In this document: positions 1-12,100 of the stretch, piece by piece | How positions within the stretch are numbered: the stretch's first letter is position 1 | Layout of the letters: each line of letters begins with the position of its first letter | NCBI GenBank assembly: GCA_933228895.1 | Contig: OW121849.1 | Location: 123,074,849 to 123,138,848 of the forward strand | Origin: Platycnemis pennipes | Lineage: Eukaryota > Arthropoda > Insecta > Odonata > Platycnemididae | Direction: 5' to 3' | Length of the DNA stretch: 64,000 nt | Translations under genes and position numbers: made by a program | The notes under the pieces: generated by a model | Database searches by the model: none | Told to the model about the DNA's origin: nothing | What the model saw: the letters and a program-made list of their open reading frames with translations, nothing else

Positions 1-270
1 ATATCGCCACTATTTGTGGATCCATTAATTGTGGATCCACTAATTGTGGATCCACTACTTGTGGATCCACTACTAGTGGATCCACTAAAATTTTAGTGGA
101 TGCCGAAATCGCTTGTTAGTGGATCCACTAATTGTGGATCCACTAAAATTTTAGTGGATGCCAAAATCGCCACTTATTGTGGATCCACTAATTGTGGATC
201 CACTAAAATTTTAGTGGATGCCGAAATCGCCACTTATTGTGGATCCACTAATAGTGGATTTTTACCCATG
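1..270. repeat. BamHI-rich palindromic tandem repeat
   Basis: The stretch is a satellite-like array of units joining the palindrome AGTGGATCCACT with a second palindrome built on CCACTAAAATTTTAGTGG. Longer units of about 60 bp (a GGATCC part, the AAAATTTT palindrome, then GATGCCGAAATCGCCACTTATT) recur three to four times. The array runs off the left edge, so its length is unknown. No coding potential is seen. Confidence 0.9.
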
Positions 271-2040
271 GGTTAAAATCATCAACCGAGGTATGGAAAA
301 GAGAGCAATAAATGAATGAAGCCGCCTTGTCCGCGATATCTGCTAGAGGACAAGTCAACCAAGCCTGTCATTTATCCCCCTCTGTGACGAAATGTCTCTT
401 TAACCAACGTAATTCTCCTTCGGACTTCAATGTTGGCAGAATACTCCTTTTCCATACTAACCGGGATACTAAATTACTCCCCCTGCTCTATGATCTAACC
501 CCTCTCTTCAAAATTAAAATCACCCTTCATGCATGCAAAATTTCATTACTTGAGTCTTATGATTTAAGTCCTTGGGTGACTAGCTGACCAGGGCTTGATC
601 ACCCGCAAACCTTATCAACTTTCCCCTACCTATACACCTGTATCGAACCATTCCCTCCGAATATGAATTAAAAAGTGCCGGTGACTACGCACAGCCTTAC
701 ACAACCCCTCTCTCTAATACCACCTCATCTAATTCCCCGTCCGCTTCTCTCACCAGCACTTTCTCGGTAATGCATGAACTTTGGCTCAGTCTTCTGTTCT
801 TCCAATTTATTCCTGTTCTATGCAATAGTTCCATTTACCCTTTCCACTTCACTCTGTCGAAAATATTTTTGAAATTAACAATACACGCAGATATATTCTG
901 ATTACATTCTAATCCTTTCCACTCATTCCAGTGATGCTGATTGAAAAACTGCTTTCCGTTGACAAAATCTAAATTACCTGCAGAAAAAATTTCTCCTTCC
1001 CCTCTCTCCCTCTCCAAGAAAACTACATGCCCAGATATGGGCGATAAGTGACCACGGACCACTTCGCTGAGGCCCTATCTTTAAATAATGCCGAGACAGG
1101 AAATGGGCCTGGATGCAAAGATTTTTTCACCTAAAGAATCATCCCCGACACGTTTTATGACACCCACCACTCCATCCACAGAAAAACATAGAGACTTCTC
1201 CTTTGCAAGAAGCTCGGCCCACATAAGCCGATAGCTATTGATTGTCATAAATTAATGGCTTTTGAATAAAAGTCCAGGAGTTCGAGCGTTACAAAAATAC
1301 TGAAGATCATATTAGCAGCTGATCTAATTTCATTTAGACGTAATACATGAGCAGTTGAATCAGTGATCAATTGAAAAAAACTACGGAATAATAAACCTAA
1401 GGCTTTCTGTTTACACCTACCTAAGGCTTTCTGTTTACACCTTCCTAAGACTTTCTTCACACCTACACTCTGCGACATGAACGTTGGATGAATCTAAGTT
1501 AATTGGTGACTTAGTGATGAATAAATGTAGGCGTTTGAAGTGTTAAGTTTAGAGGACATAAAATTTCAACCAGAACATTGCATATATTACGGTCTTATAA
1601 TACCCATGGAAGCGCAACGACCATTTAGCACGTTAATCATTACCCTCGGAAAATCGTCCAGTTGTCATAGGACTCCAAAGTGGTCTCGGAATAAATGATA
1701 GGTATTTTCAAAAGAGGTTATAAAGCGTGTGTCATTTTCTATCATGTTTCTACTAGAAATGTGGTGAAAAGTGATTGGAACTCATCTCGTGCCCCTTCTC
1801 CCGTTCTGTGGCCACGGGTACCTATGTGTCTCGGGCGACTCATCTTCTAGCAAATATCGTGGTCGTGGGTCAAGGCGGTCTGCTGTTCACTTGAGAAAGT
1901 GCGAAAAGGGAATTGTTCTTGAGGGAAGGGTACCCCCAATAAATGGCGAGAGCTCTGGGCATTTAAACTCTGCGCCGGGGATAGTGTTGTCAAATCTCCT
2001 TCAACTCGGGACTTAGAAAAATTCGGCCTCCGAGGTGGTA
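271..2040. other. Unassigned DNA, no gene recognised
   Basis: Short open frames occur on both strands but none has a recognisable domain, splice context or codon pattern. The only structure seen is the small tandem repeat near 1397-1467. It lies on the 3' side of the last visible PLPBP exon and may be intron or intergenic DNA. Confidence 0.5.
1397..1467. repeat. 24-bp tandem repeat, three copies
   Basis: A unit of the form CTAAGGCTTTCTGTTTACAC plus four bases occurs twice almost exactly and a third time with small changes. It looks like a local minisatellite. Confidence 0.8.
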
Positions 2041-2048
2041 ACTTTTTA

Positions 2049-2972
2049 TTGTGGACGGGTGTACTTAAAAGGGGTGGTAAATCTTCAGTTACAGGTTGCA
2101 CTGCGTACGAGCTGTGGATTGGAGAGAAGCCTAGGATAAAACACCTTTGCATCATTGGATCAATGTGTTTTTACTCACAATCCCATTCCGAAGAGGAAGA
2201 AGATGGACGTAAAAGCTGTAAAGAGCTACCTTGTTGGTTACGATGTACAGGGTCAACATACCTGAAGTGCACAACATTATCCTTTCAAGAGATGTCAAGT
2301 TTCAAGAGAAGTTTACTGAGTGTGCAGAGAGAGTGAAGCTGCCACTTTAAGACACCAAGATGGATGATCGAGAACTTGAACAGGAGCAAGTTAAAGAACG
2401 AGCCCAAGAACAGCAACAGGATCAAGACAGTGAGGAAGAACAAGATTTGGAAGACACTTCAATGAACAAGAACTAGAGTGAAAAGAGAGTCACAGTCCAC
2501 TGTGGGGAGATTAAAGAAGCATTCAACACTAAAGAAACCAATAAAATCAGAAACAATAATCAGAAACCAATAAGACAGCAAGTGCATCATGGTTGCGGAA
2601 GCATTTGTCAACGAAACTTTTGATTCAGAAACTGTAGAAGCATTAAACAGAACTGATAGGATTCAGTGAGGAAAGGCCATGGACAGTGAAATGGCATCAC
2701 TCAAGAAGAATCAGATGTGGGAGTTAACGACTTTGCCGAAAGGAGCAAAAGCAATTCCTTGCAAGTGGCTTTTTTGTTTAAAGACAAATCCAGAGTTTCA
2801 TAAAAGGATGAAACACATAGCAATTAAAAATTTCTTTGTTCAGGAGAAGATAGCGGAAGGCAAGCTAGGCATCCAACAAGTTTCAACCAAAAAGCAAGTT
2901 GCCGGCATAATGACAAAACCATTACCAAGGACTTGTTTGAAGATTTTGTGTGATAAGTTGGATCCATCATAA
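2049..2972 (+). pseudogene. Decayed Ty1/Copia polyprotein fragment
   Basis: Broken frames carry Copia-type landmarks. Around 2095-2160 is the post-integrase segment (AYELWIGEKPRIKHL). Around 2679-2790 is the start of the reverse transcriptase domain (MASLKKNQMWELTTLPKG, then IPCKWLF). This runs directly into the end of RNase H (around 2815-2960, with GIMTKPLPR). The joining of RT start to RNase H end implies a large internal deletion of the polymerase core. Frameshifts and stops occur throughout, so no function is expected. A polypurine-like repeat and possible 3' LTR follow. Confidence 0.8.
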
Positions 2973-3029
2973 ATATTGCACACATATTGGGTTCTTAAAA
3001 GATCTCGATTTTTAAACTATTGTTTAATT

Positions 3030-3145
3030 AACAAGGGAAAGAAATTAAGTGATGGGTTTTGAAGAGTATTTAATTTAAATCAACAAGGGAAAGAAATTAA
3101 GTGATGGGTTTTAAAGAGTAGTTAATTTAAATCAACAAGGGAAAG
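3030..3145 (+). repeat. 52-bp tandem repeat ending in polypurine tract
   Basis: Two full copies and a partial third of a 52-bp unit starting AACAAGGGAAAG begin at 3030, 3082 and 3134. Each carries the purine run that usually lies just before a Copia 3' LTR, so the polypurine tract seems to have been tandemly duplicated. Confidence 0.75.
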
Positions 3146-3500
3146 TGTTGAAGTAATTAATTAAGTAATTATGCAAATGTTAATTTAAATTAAGAAAACA
3201 ATGAGTTGTCATGGAGGACAAGTTTGTTTACAAAACACTTGAAATTCTCAATTAAAAGAGACAACAACAAGATTTGTCACTACATAATATATATTAAATC
3301 TTTTTACCTCAATTTGTCTGTGATTTGAGTTATTCAGAGAAGGAAAATTCAATATAAATAACTCCTAGTCTTTGGGCATGATAAATTTGCACATGAATCA
3401 CAAAGTTTTCTCAATTCATTCGAATTATATTCCTTCAAAATATGCTTGAAAGTCGTTTGTCATGATTATTATAAATCTTCTTGCACTATGATCTTCTTCA
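3146..3500 (+). mobile_element. Probable Copia 3' LTR (TGTTGAAG start)
   Basis: The sequence begins TGTTGAAGTAATT directly after AAGGGAAAG, the arrangement expected of a Copia polypurine tract and 3' LTR. No 5' LTR copy was seen for comparison, so the right boundary is a guess and the identity is inferred from position only. Confidence 0.4.
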
Positions 3501-4638
3501 AATTTAAAACAAAAAACTGATTTTTTTAAGAACTAAACTTTGAGTTCTCTTAAATAATTCTTAAAGTAAAATACTGCTTAAAAATAATATTTTGAAATGT
3601 CAAAAGGACAATATTTAAGATATAAGAAGATTAATGATATTAATGTAATAAAATATCTGCTAAATACAAAATATGTATATGTGCAAGGCACATATTAACC
3701 CTGGGTAGAGATAGACTGCTTGTGCCTACCATCCAATCCAGTTGAACCCTTTCCAAAAGATATTTCTGGCTGCACCCCTGGTACCTGCTATGTGAAGGTG
3801 ATGGAGAGGAGAGGGGGATGTGTAAAACTGCATGTCATTGAGGAGTTTGTCCTTTTTCCCACACTCAATGATTTCTATCTCCTCTATGGAGTCTAATTTC
3901 CCTCCTTTGCCTAAAATGTGTAATGCTTTGAATTTGAAGTAAAAAAATTGTTTCGATAAAATGCTTGGTCGGGGCAGATGTGGTATTTTCTGCGATTAAG
4001 CGCTTTTCATGTTCACAAATACACAAGTAAAAATCTCTCTCTATCAGCCCAATGCATTGTGCTTTACGCTCACAAGTTAATTCATACACACACCACACAT
4101 TTTGCCACTTTCTAAGGGATCTTTGTTCACACGGAAAGCTTTGGATAAGGTCAAAAGAGTATAAGAGGACAACCAGGTATGTCTTTGGGGATGATGTAGG
4201 CTATCCTACAGGATAAGGAATTGTGGAAGGAGATCGTGCACCATTTACGTTAAGCCAAGTCGGAACTTGGCCAGAAGGTCATCTCTAGTTTACTGTAAAT
4301 CTCCTCAATCCATCCTCTCTCAGGATAGGTACTTATTAGGATTCACGCAGACGGGCAAGTGTTTTTGCAATATATTTAGATTTAGAAAGTAAAAGGACGG
4401 CCAGAGGACACCGGTGGGAGGCGAGTAATGGGGTGAGCTAGCAACTCCTTCATTTACGCATTTTGGATGGGTCTATAAAGGCCCAGTATGGCCCTCTATG
4501 TCCCCTCCCACCTTGCGAGAACTGTATTCACTTCCTAAATTTATCATACCGAATTTTTTTTTTTTTTACCGAATACAGATGGGAAACATGGAAACAGCAC
4601 TTTCTAGCAGTGGATGTCATTAGAAGGCTTTTGGAAAA
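3500..4638. other. Unassigned AT-rich DNA
   Basis: I see no recognisable coding exon, RNA gene or repeat boundary here. It ends at the TA target site of the Tigger element. Confidence 0.4.
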
Positions 4639-4989
4639 TACAGTAAAACCTCTCTATATCGAAATGGAAGGGACCAATTTTTTAGTCATTTTGATAAGTG
4701 GAGGTTCATTATAAAGAGGTTTTAGCAAAATGAACACGTATTTCCGCCTTATGAAACTTTTTGGTAGTAAAATGTGCTGCTTTCTCTTTGATTACTATAT
4801 TTGTATATTTAAATATATGCAATTATGCTTTTTCATAGTTTTAATATTTATAATAATAAAAACAAGGGTACAAAAAATTACTTAAGCACTCTCCGCCGAA
4901 AAAAATTTGTAATTTCTGTTTGTTTCATTTTTTTTTCAAATTCCTTTGAGTTGATATCTTCCATCTTATTTAATAATAGTAGATTTTCA

Positions 4990-6235
4990 CTGCTGCAGTC
5001 CTCCATATTAAAAAAAATCTTTCCATCACACCCAAAGCATCGTGCACCTCTTTTTTGGTTGGCTTTGGCATAAAATCCTCACCATCACTCTCTTCTTCTT
5101 CCATGTTATGGACTACTACTGGAGATTCCCCACCAGCTTCTTCCTCCATTTCTTCAAACACCTCTCCCTCATTTGGTGCACATGTTAGCAAGACATTGTC
5201 AACATTAATAAAGTCGTCAAATGATGACTGAACATTAATTATTTTGTTTATTTCAAGCCATTCTGTCGGTTCGTCCTCATAAAAAATATCTTCCTCACTG
5301 CTGTCCCCCATAAATCCAGCCTTTTTAAAACATTTTTCAATAACTTCTGCCTTCAAACAAGTCCACGAAAGACAGAGCCTGTGCATGGCCTGAATTATGT
5401 TCCAAGAACACTTTTTCAAATCATTTTTCTCCTCAACTGTTCGCAACATGTATGACACCAGTTGCTGCCTGTAATGTCTCTTCACAATGGGAATTATTCC
5501 TTGATCAAGTGGTTGCAATTTGCTGGTGGTGTTTGGAGGAAAATATACTACTTTGACGTGTCGTTACACAATCCCTTCAACTTTATGTGCTGTGCACTGA
5601 TCAATGAAGAGAACTATTTTCCAGTTTCTCACGCCCATCTTTGAGTCCAGCATGGTCAACCACTCACAGAATAAGGATGCTGTTATCCAAGAGTTTTTTG
5701 AGTTTTTGTATGAGCTAGGAAGTTTTTTAATATTTTTAAAGCATCTAGGCTTTTTATATTTTCCAATCACAAGAGGCTTCAATTTCTCTGAGCCATCAAA
5801 ATTAGCACAGAAAATCACTGTGAATCTTTCTTTGCTTTTTTTCCTCCATGGCATGATTGGCCTCTAACTGCTAAAGTTCTGTCTGGAAGCAAGTTACAAA
5901 AAAATTCTGCCTCATCTGCATTAAAAATGTCTCGTGATTTATACCTGGCTAAAATTGTCTGCAAAGCTTTTTTCCACTCTTCTACCACTGTGTCACTTAC
6001 AGAAGCTTCTTCCCCACTCATCTTCAAAGTTTTGATATTCCACCGCACTTTTAACTTCACCCATTCGATGCATGAAATTTTTCAATGCCCATTTTCACTG
6101 CTACTTCTCTTGCCTTTTGCTGTAGAATAGGTCCAGAAACAGGAATATTTCTGGCTCTACCTTCCATCAACCAATCAAATATGTCTGTCAAATTGTTCAC
6201 TTTTCACCGCCCGCAATTTTTTATTTATGCATCCT
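4990..6235 (-). pseudogene. Tigger transposase (CENP-B HTH + DDE), broken
   Basis: Reading leftward, a CENP-B/Tc5-type DNA-binding segment comes first (about 6235-6080, with DWLMEGRARNIPVSG). It is followed by a stretch with NADEAEFFCNLLPDRTL, then the DDE core with RFTVIFCANFDGSEKLKPLV and the second Asp in KIVLFIDQCTAH. The C-terminal part (5518-4970) begins near LDQGIIPIVKRHYRQQL and is acidic. Frame changes near 6060, 5830 and 5560 and several stops divide it into at least four pieces, so it cannot make an active enzyme. Family assignment is firm; the exact limits are not. Confidence 0.85.
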
Positions 6236-6610
6236 CGATGTGCTGCATCTTCAGTTTCTTTACGTTTTTTTAATTTTTTTTAAATAGACGGTAAACTTAC
6301 ACAAAAGTTAGGCGTATTTCACTGACCGATGTCTTAAACTACAAAATTGTGGCTCAAATAACTAACAATGTTGTATGTGGGGGGACGGTAATGCACCATT
6401 GTTACGGATTGAAAGATAATAGAATGGTCGAGTTACAATTCGCGGCGACAATATCCAAAAGTAAAAGACGACTGCCTCGAGGCGCTAGCATGAAAAAAAT
6501 GCGATCATTCTGGTACGGCCGTTATAATATCGAGTGTAGTGAATTAAGCTTCAAATGAATAGTTCAAAAATGAAACAGAATAGGCCAAATTCTCCTTAAA
6601 AGATCATTTG

Positions 6611-6812
6611 AACGCTAAAATATAACAAATCTTCCGATACGGTACATTAGTCGCATCAGATGTTAATCTCGTACGTGGGTATGGGTCTTTCATAGCTCGG
6701 CGTTGCGTTGAACGCTAAAATATAACAAATCTTCCGAAACGGTACAATAGTTGCATCAGATGTTAATCTCGTACGTGGGTATGGGCTCTTTCATAGCTCG
6801 GCATTGCGTTAT
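6611..6812. repeat. 100-bp direct tandem repeat inside Tigger
   Basis: A unit starting AACGCTAAAATATAACAAAT occurs at 6611 and again at 6711 with only a few differences. A shorter third echo (CATAGCTC, GCGTTGCG) follows near 6828. It is non-coding and its role is unknown. Confidence 0.85.
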
Positions 6813-7804
6813 CACGAGCAGCAGGCTTTCATAGCTCCGCGTTGCGGAAACAAACGAAAAGCGATAAGCGTTTCGATAAATCAGCCGCAAACTCACTGCA
6901 ATTCTGTACATATCGCATTAGTACATATTTGACTATAACTGCGTTAAATCATGTCTACTTACAGTAAAATAAATATGCAAGTATTATGAGTCGCCACCAG
7001 AATTTTTAAAATTCCATCTGCACACTCGCTGACTTAGAACACCATTATTTTAATAAGTAACTTCAATGACTCAAAATATGAACTCAGTCGCCAAATCCTG
7101 TTATTTGTTAATATTAAGTCAGTGTGGAAGAAGAATCGTATTAGCTAAACTATCTAGATTAAGATATTATTCAGTCACTTGCGCTTGAGCAACTCAATTG
7201 CAAATGTGTATAGTATGCGATAGCATCGGAGTTAAGTTTTCTGTGTCGTTAAGGATTGGTGAGGGTAAATGCAAATAGAATATGCAGTGGTGTCATTCGT
7301 GATTATTTAAACCTAAGAATTAAACCATTTTACCGTATAAATCCGTCTGGAAGTTGCAAAAACTATTAGGACCCCGGGTCTAAATCCAGCAGGACATTTG
7401 TCGTAAATATTGTCGTATGGATGTTTTAATGATGAATATACAAAACGCAAGCAATGCAAATCGATGAAAATAAGTCTTTGACGCATATGATTAATAACAA
7501 AGACTGCCCAGCTTCACTTTTCAAGCGCTGCGGGTTTTCGCGCTCCCAACGTAGAAAAGTCGGAACGGCCGGACGGAGCTTTCTGCGGCTGGCGCCGGCT
7601 GAATATTTCATTCCATGGAGGTAGTTGGCTCGTCATGGGGGTGTATTCTCAGTACGAAGAGCAGAGGTTTTTCGAAAACATTGAAGTGCGATATAGAGAG
7701 GTTTCTCTATATAATTACATACACATTTTGGCGGGACCAAGAAGTTATTACGAAAAACGGAGGTTTACGATATGAAGAGGTTCACTAGATAGAGGTTTTA
7801 CTGT

Positions 7805-9146
7805 ATGTCTTTACCGTTTAAGGTAATCACGCTTACATTCGCATACATCCTCATCTACTCCCATATGTGTGAGCACTGCATGCGTAAGGACAGGGAGTGA
7901 AATGTCCTGTGGAAAACCCACTTACTTCGTGTAACTTCCAGATAACATAACATAAAAACAAGCATATCTCCCTAGATTTTGACCTTCCAGTATCATCTCC
8001 TCAATCAATCCCTTCTTGTAACAAAATTAGGGTGAGAAGAACAAGACTCCTTCCTTGAATAAGGAGGGCAAGCAGAACGTAATCCCTTCTGGCAGTAGGA
8101 GGGATCGTAAGGAGAACGGCAGTGCCTTTGAAAAGACTTTGCTTACTTCGCATTCGCAGAATAATAACAGGAGGTAAAAAAACAGGATGCAACCCAGCAT
8201 TTGCTGACTATCTAGCATGCATCTCATCAATAACAAAGACTGGATGCCTCCACTCTTTTTCTTAGCATGGTGATGAAATGAAGTGTGGAAATGCACTTTG
8301 TACATAAGGATTCATTGTACCAAGAAAAAAGAGGCGTAGCACCAATCATTGTGATAAACTAAATTAAAGAGATGGAAACAGTAAAGCATTGCATCAAAAT
8401 ACTGATGCAATTTCAATCTGATGAATACCCTTTTTCTGGTTTGAAAAGGAAATTTAATCGGTATTAAGGTGTGCATAAAAAATAATTAATTTTCGTGCTA
8501 GTTGGAGGGTCAATTTAAAAGAAACTGAAATTTCTGTTGTGATGAAAAATCATTAATTAAGTTTGGTTAGTTATTTTTATTGGGTTTTGTAAAATGGTAA
8601 AAACATCCTCCCTCAAAAACTGCATGAAATTGAAGCTTCATACCCCATTCGACAAAGCTTGGTGCCAATTTGGAAACTGTAAATTAGAATCTGCATTTTG
8701 GGAAGCCACATTTGAGGAAGCTTCACAGTATTATGAACTGTCAAAAATTTTATACTCAATTGTGTAAATATATCTCCACAAAACATTGGGTATGACTACA
8801 CAGGTTTATTTACCCTAATCAGTTTCTCCACAAAGCATCTGCTCATAATTAAGATGCTTGCAAGTTCCACACAAACTGTGACTTATATTTCCTATAGTTC
8901 AAGGATTTTCAGACACCCACCTGGCAGTGGAATCAACACTCAAGTGTCACAAAAGTCTATGTTGATAGCAAAAATTAAATCTTTTGGAGAATGCATAACA
9001 ACCATAGGCAGCAAATCAATTTCTACTTTAAAAATAGAAACCAGGCCCCCATTAGGGACAGTAAGAATGTAAGCATATCTACTCAGCAAATATAGGGTTT
9101 AACGTAGTCATATGATGTGAGTGATGGGCTTTTTAAAATTACTTAC
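7805..9146. other. Non-coding DNA downstream of PLPBP exon 5
   Basis: This lies on the 3' side of the last visible PLPBP exon and is presumably intron. I looked on the minus strand for the expected final exon (a GSTNVR-type segment) and did not find it here or further left. Overlapping short open frames at 8001-8305 have no recognisable product. Confidence 0.45.
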
Positions 9147-12100
9147 GGCATGCTCAAAGTCACCTGACATCCCCATTGAGAGTTCAACCTGTGATGATGT
9201 CAAGCCCAATTCTTGGCATACTTTCTCTCGGCAATTACGGAGGCACTAAGAGTAATAAAAAAAACAGAAGAGCATTTTTAGGGTGAAACACAATACTTAT
9301 ATTTCATACATGGGTAAATAATAAAACTAAAAAAAAAACTACCATGTTACAGTGGACAAACAACTCTTTGGGTTGCAAAATCTCACAAAACCAACTACGT
9401 GATCTTCGATAACACAAGATTTACTGGTCCGAAGCCTCTTTTGATTCAAACAAACTCAGATTACTAGGTATTACAGCAACTGAAGAAATAAAGAGCCTTA
9501 ACACACTTGCTATATCTCTTTCATAGCAAGAATGATGGAGAAGATAGTGAGATCACTGATTAAACGTAATGTAGTGGGGTCATTCCACCCAAGTTCGACC
9601 AGATATTTGGCAAAATTGACCCTTGGGGTAATCGATTTCGACCAAATTTGGCAGATCGTCTTCATTTGATTACAAAACAAAAACCCCAAAGCCATTTTGT
9701 AATACATGCAACGGTTTACGAGATATTACAATGTTGTAAAACTAGAATTTTACAAAAGCGTCTTCGCGTTTGACGGCATATCTCCGGAAATAAGGAAGAT
9801 AAAAATACATGCAATGACTCATTTTGAAGGTCTTGAATTGAAAAAGATAATTATTAGATTCTTTTATAAAATTTAAACAATTAAATAAAGTTTATAACAA
9901 ATTCAATTTTTCAAATCGATTTTTGACGATGTAGCTATGCCTTCGATTTTCCTCATTTTTTTATATGTTGTAGATACAACCCTTCTCTACAAGCTTAAAA
10001 AATTTGGTAGGGGTAATATTTCATTTAAGAAAGAAAAAAAAAATTGAGTGAAGGCGTAACGCTGGCCTCCCGCCGCGGCGGCGTCCGGCTCTCGCGCCGA
10101 ACTTTCAGTAGTCGGTTCTCCAGATCTCATCAGCGCGCTTCCTTTGCTATCCTCTTTTCGCCAATTTTAACTGCATACCGACCCCTTGATTCTCTTTACC
10201 CTTGTCATTCGCCATTTGCTTCCCACTGAAGTGACCGCCGCTTTAGAATCCAGGATTAGCGACAACATGCTTAACAGCGGGGGCGACCATGGGCCCACCA
10301 GCGGCCGTGCTCGGAGGACAATAGACAAACCTCGCTCCGTCTTAGACCTCCAATGCTACTTTCCTCTCTTCCCCTATCCCATTTTCCTCGCATACCCTTT
10401 ATTATGTTCTGAGAAACATCTTTGTAAGTATTGCTCCCAGTAGCCGTCGCCCACCCTCACACATTCACATATTAACCCCTGGTAAAAAACAACGGTAAAG
10501 GCGGGTAGCCACCCATGCTTGCCATTCAACGGAATATTTGTTTCCTTTAAGAAACGATTGCCTTTCTGGACTCTTTTGCCCTCAGTCATCACCACGTTTT
10601 CCCCTCTCTCCTGAAGTATTGAACTGTAAACTCTATTACTATAATGCATGAAAAACGTTTCCTCACGTGAGTGGGAACAAACGTGTATTTTCTCAATTTT
10701 CTGAAACAATAGTTTATGGTTGGCATGAAGTTGAACTTTTTCAAATCAACATTTCTTTATTTCAAATTAATTTTATAAATCTCTATATTTTTTTTTTAAT
10801 GTCACATTTAAATTAAATTTTGTATCTAAATAACCATAGTTACTGATTTTTCCTTTAAATTAAATTAAATTTTAATTGAAATTGAAAGTAAGCATACATT
10901 ATTTAAGTTAGAGTATTTAGCTTGTATGCATATCGTTCCATCATTTTTCCCTTTAGTTATTTAAAGCAAGTGCTTAGAAAACAATTGCAGGATTAATTAG
11001 AGCTGCTTAAATGGCCGGAAACTCATGTATCCTTTTGTTTTCTCTGATGAAACATTGCTGTGCTGGCTGTTTAAATCACCGAGGGTGATTTCTTCTTAGC
11101 TGCAGACCTAAAAGATGAAAGTTAGATTTAGCCATGGAATTAATATTGCCTAGTCAATTCCGGGTGCGAAATGTACTCACCTTCTCACTGGACCTTGTAA
11201 AACATCTGTACTCTCCTCCAAACACACCAAATCAGCATCAGAGAAGTGGAAAGTAATTCCCTCGGATGCTTGGGAGAGACTTTTCAATAATAAGTCTTTT
11301 CTGGATTGTGGAATAGCCGCATGGAAAGATCGTATACCTTCCACAGCAGGTGCCTCCCGGAATCTTCTCACCAGCTTCTTCTTTTCCTCGTTCACTTGCT
11401 CGTTGGTTACAAACTCAAAGTCCATCCCTTTCACGTTTGATTTTGCCCATTTGTATAGCTCCTCAGGAGTCTGTATGTGTTCACCATACGGGCGCTGCAG
11501 ACTGGCACGTGTTGCTAATCGTTTCAGCGTCCCTCCTAGTCCGTCACTCGGGCCCTTTCCGTGCGATGTTGCATAGAAATGCCATTCAGCATCAACTCCG
11601 AAATCCTCTTGGTGATGTAATAGATTCAGCATGCTGTAGCGGTTCTTATATTGAGCCACAGCACCGTCGGAAAAGTAAATTATTTTACTTAGATATTGAT
11701 CCCTTCTTCGAAGAAAAGTTATCAATTTCCCTTGAAACGTATAGAATGCACTCACGTTATGTTCCATACAGTCTGAAATAATAACCAAACTGAAATGTGT
11801 GACTTCATCGCTGGTATTTCTGCTGTAACATGCAAATGGATGTACTGTAGCCTGATCGTTACACCAATGGACCCCTTGCACTGCATCTTGGTGAAGAAAT
11901 GAAAAATTCTCGGAAAAATCGGCCACAACGACAACTTCTCGCAATTTCAGATTGTCTCTGACTTTCAAATAAAATGCAGTTTGCATGCGAGCGATGTAGT
12001 CATGCCTTCTTACTTTGGTGGTATTCTCAGCGAAAGCCTCACAAAAACTATCTACGTCCTTGACCTGTGTAGTTAATGTAAAACGATTTTCATGAGTCCA

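Larger units (their letters stand above)
4641..7802 (-). mobile_element. Tigger/pogo-type DNA transposon
   Basis: The left end reads CAGTAAAACCTCTCTATATC and the right end is the inverse, ...GATAGAGGTTTTACTG. Both are flanked by TA (4639-4640 and 7803-7804), the target-site duplication of the Tc1/mariner-pogo group. Length is 3162 bp. The transposase lies on the minus strand in the left half and is broken. The right half (about 6300-7700) is non-coding and contains a 100-bp tandem repeat. The TIR sequence with CENP-B-like and DDE segments supports Tigger over mariner. Confidence 0.88.

Noticed and set aside
8001..8305. Overlapping minus-strand frames of 63 and 92 residues
   Set aside because: No domain and no splice context linking them to PLPBP; the expected final PLPBP exon residues are not there.
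10044..10443. Open frames of 61 and 85 residues repeated at 13898-14297
   Set aside because: They exist twice only because they lie in the two arms of a long inverted repeat; there is no domain and no conservation beyond the repeat.
11350..11781. 143-residue plus-strand frame inside the Sola-like element
   Set aside because: Shadow of the transposase gene on the other strand, with no recognisable domain.
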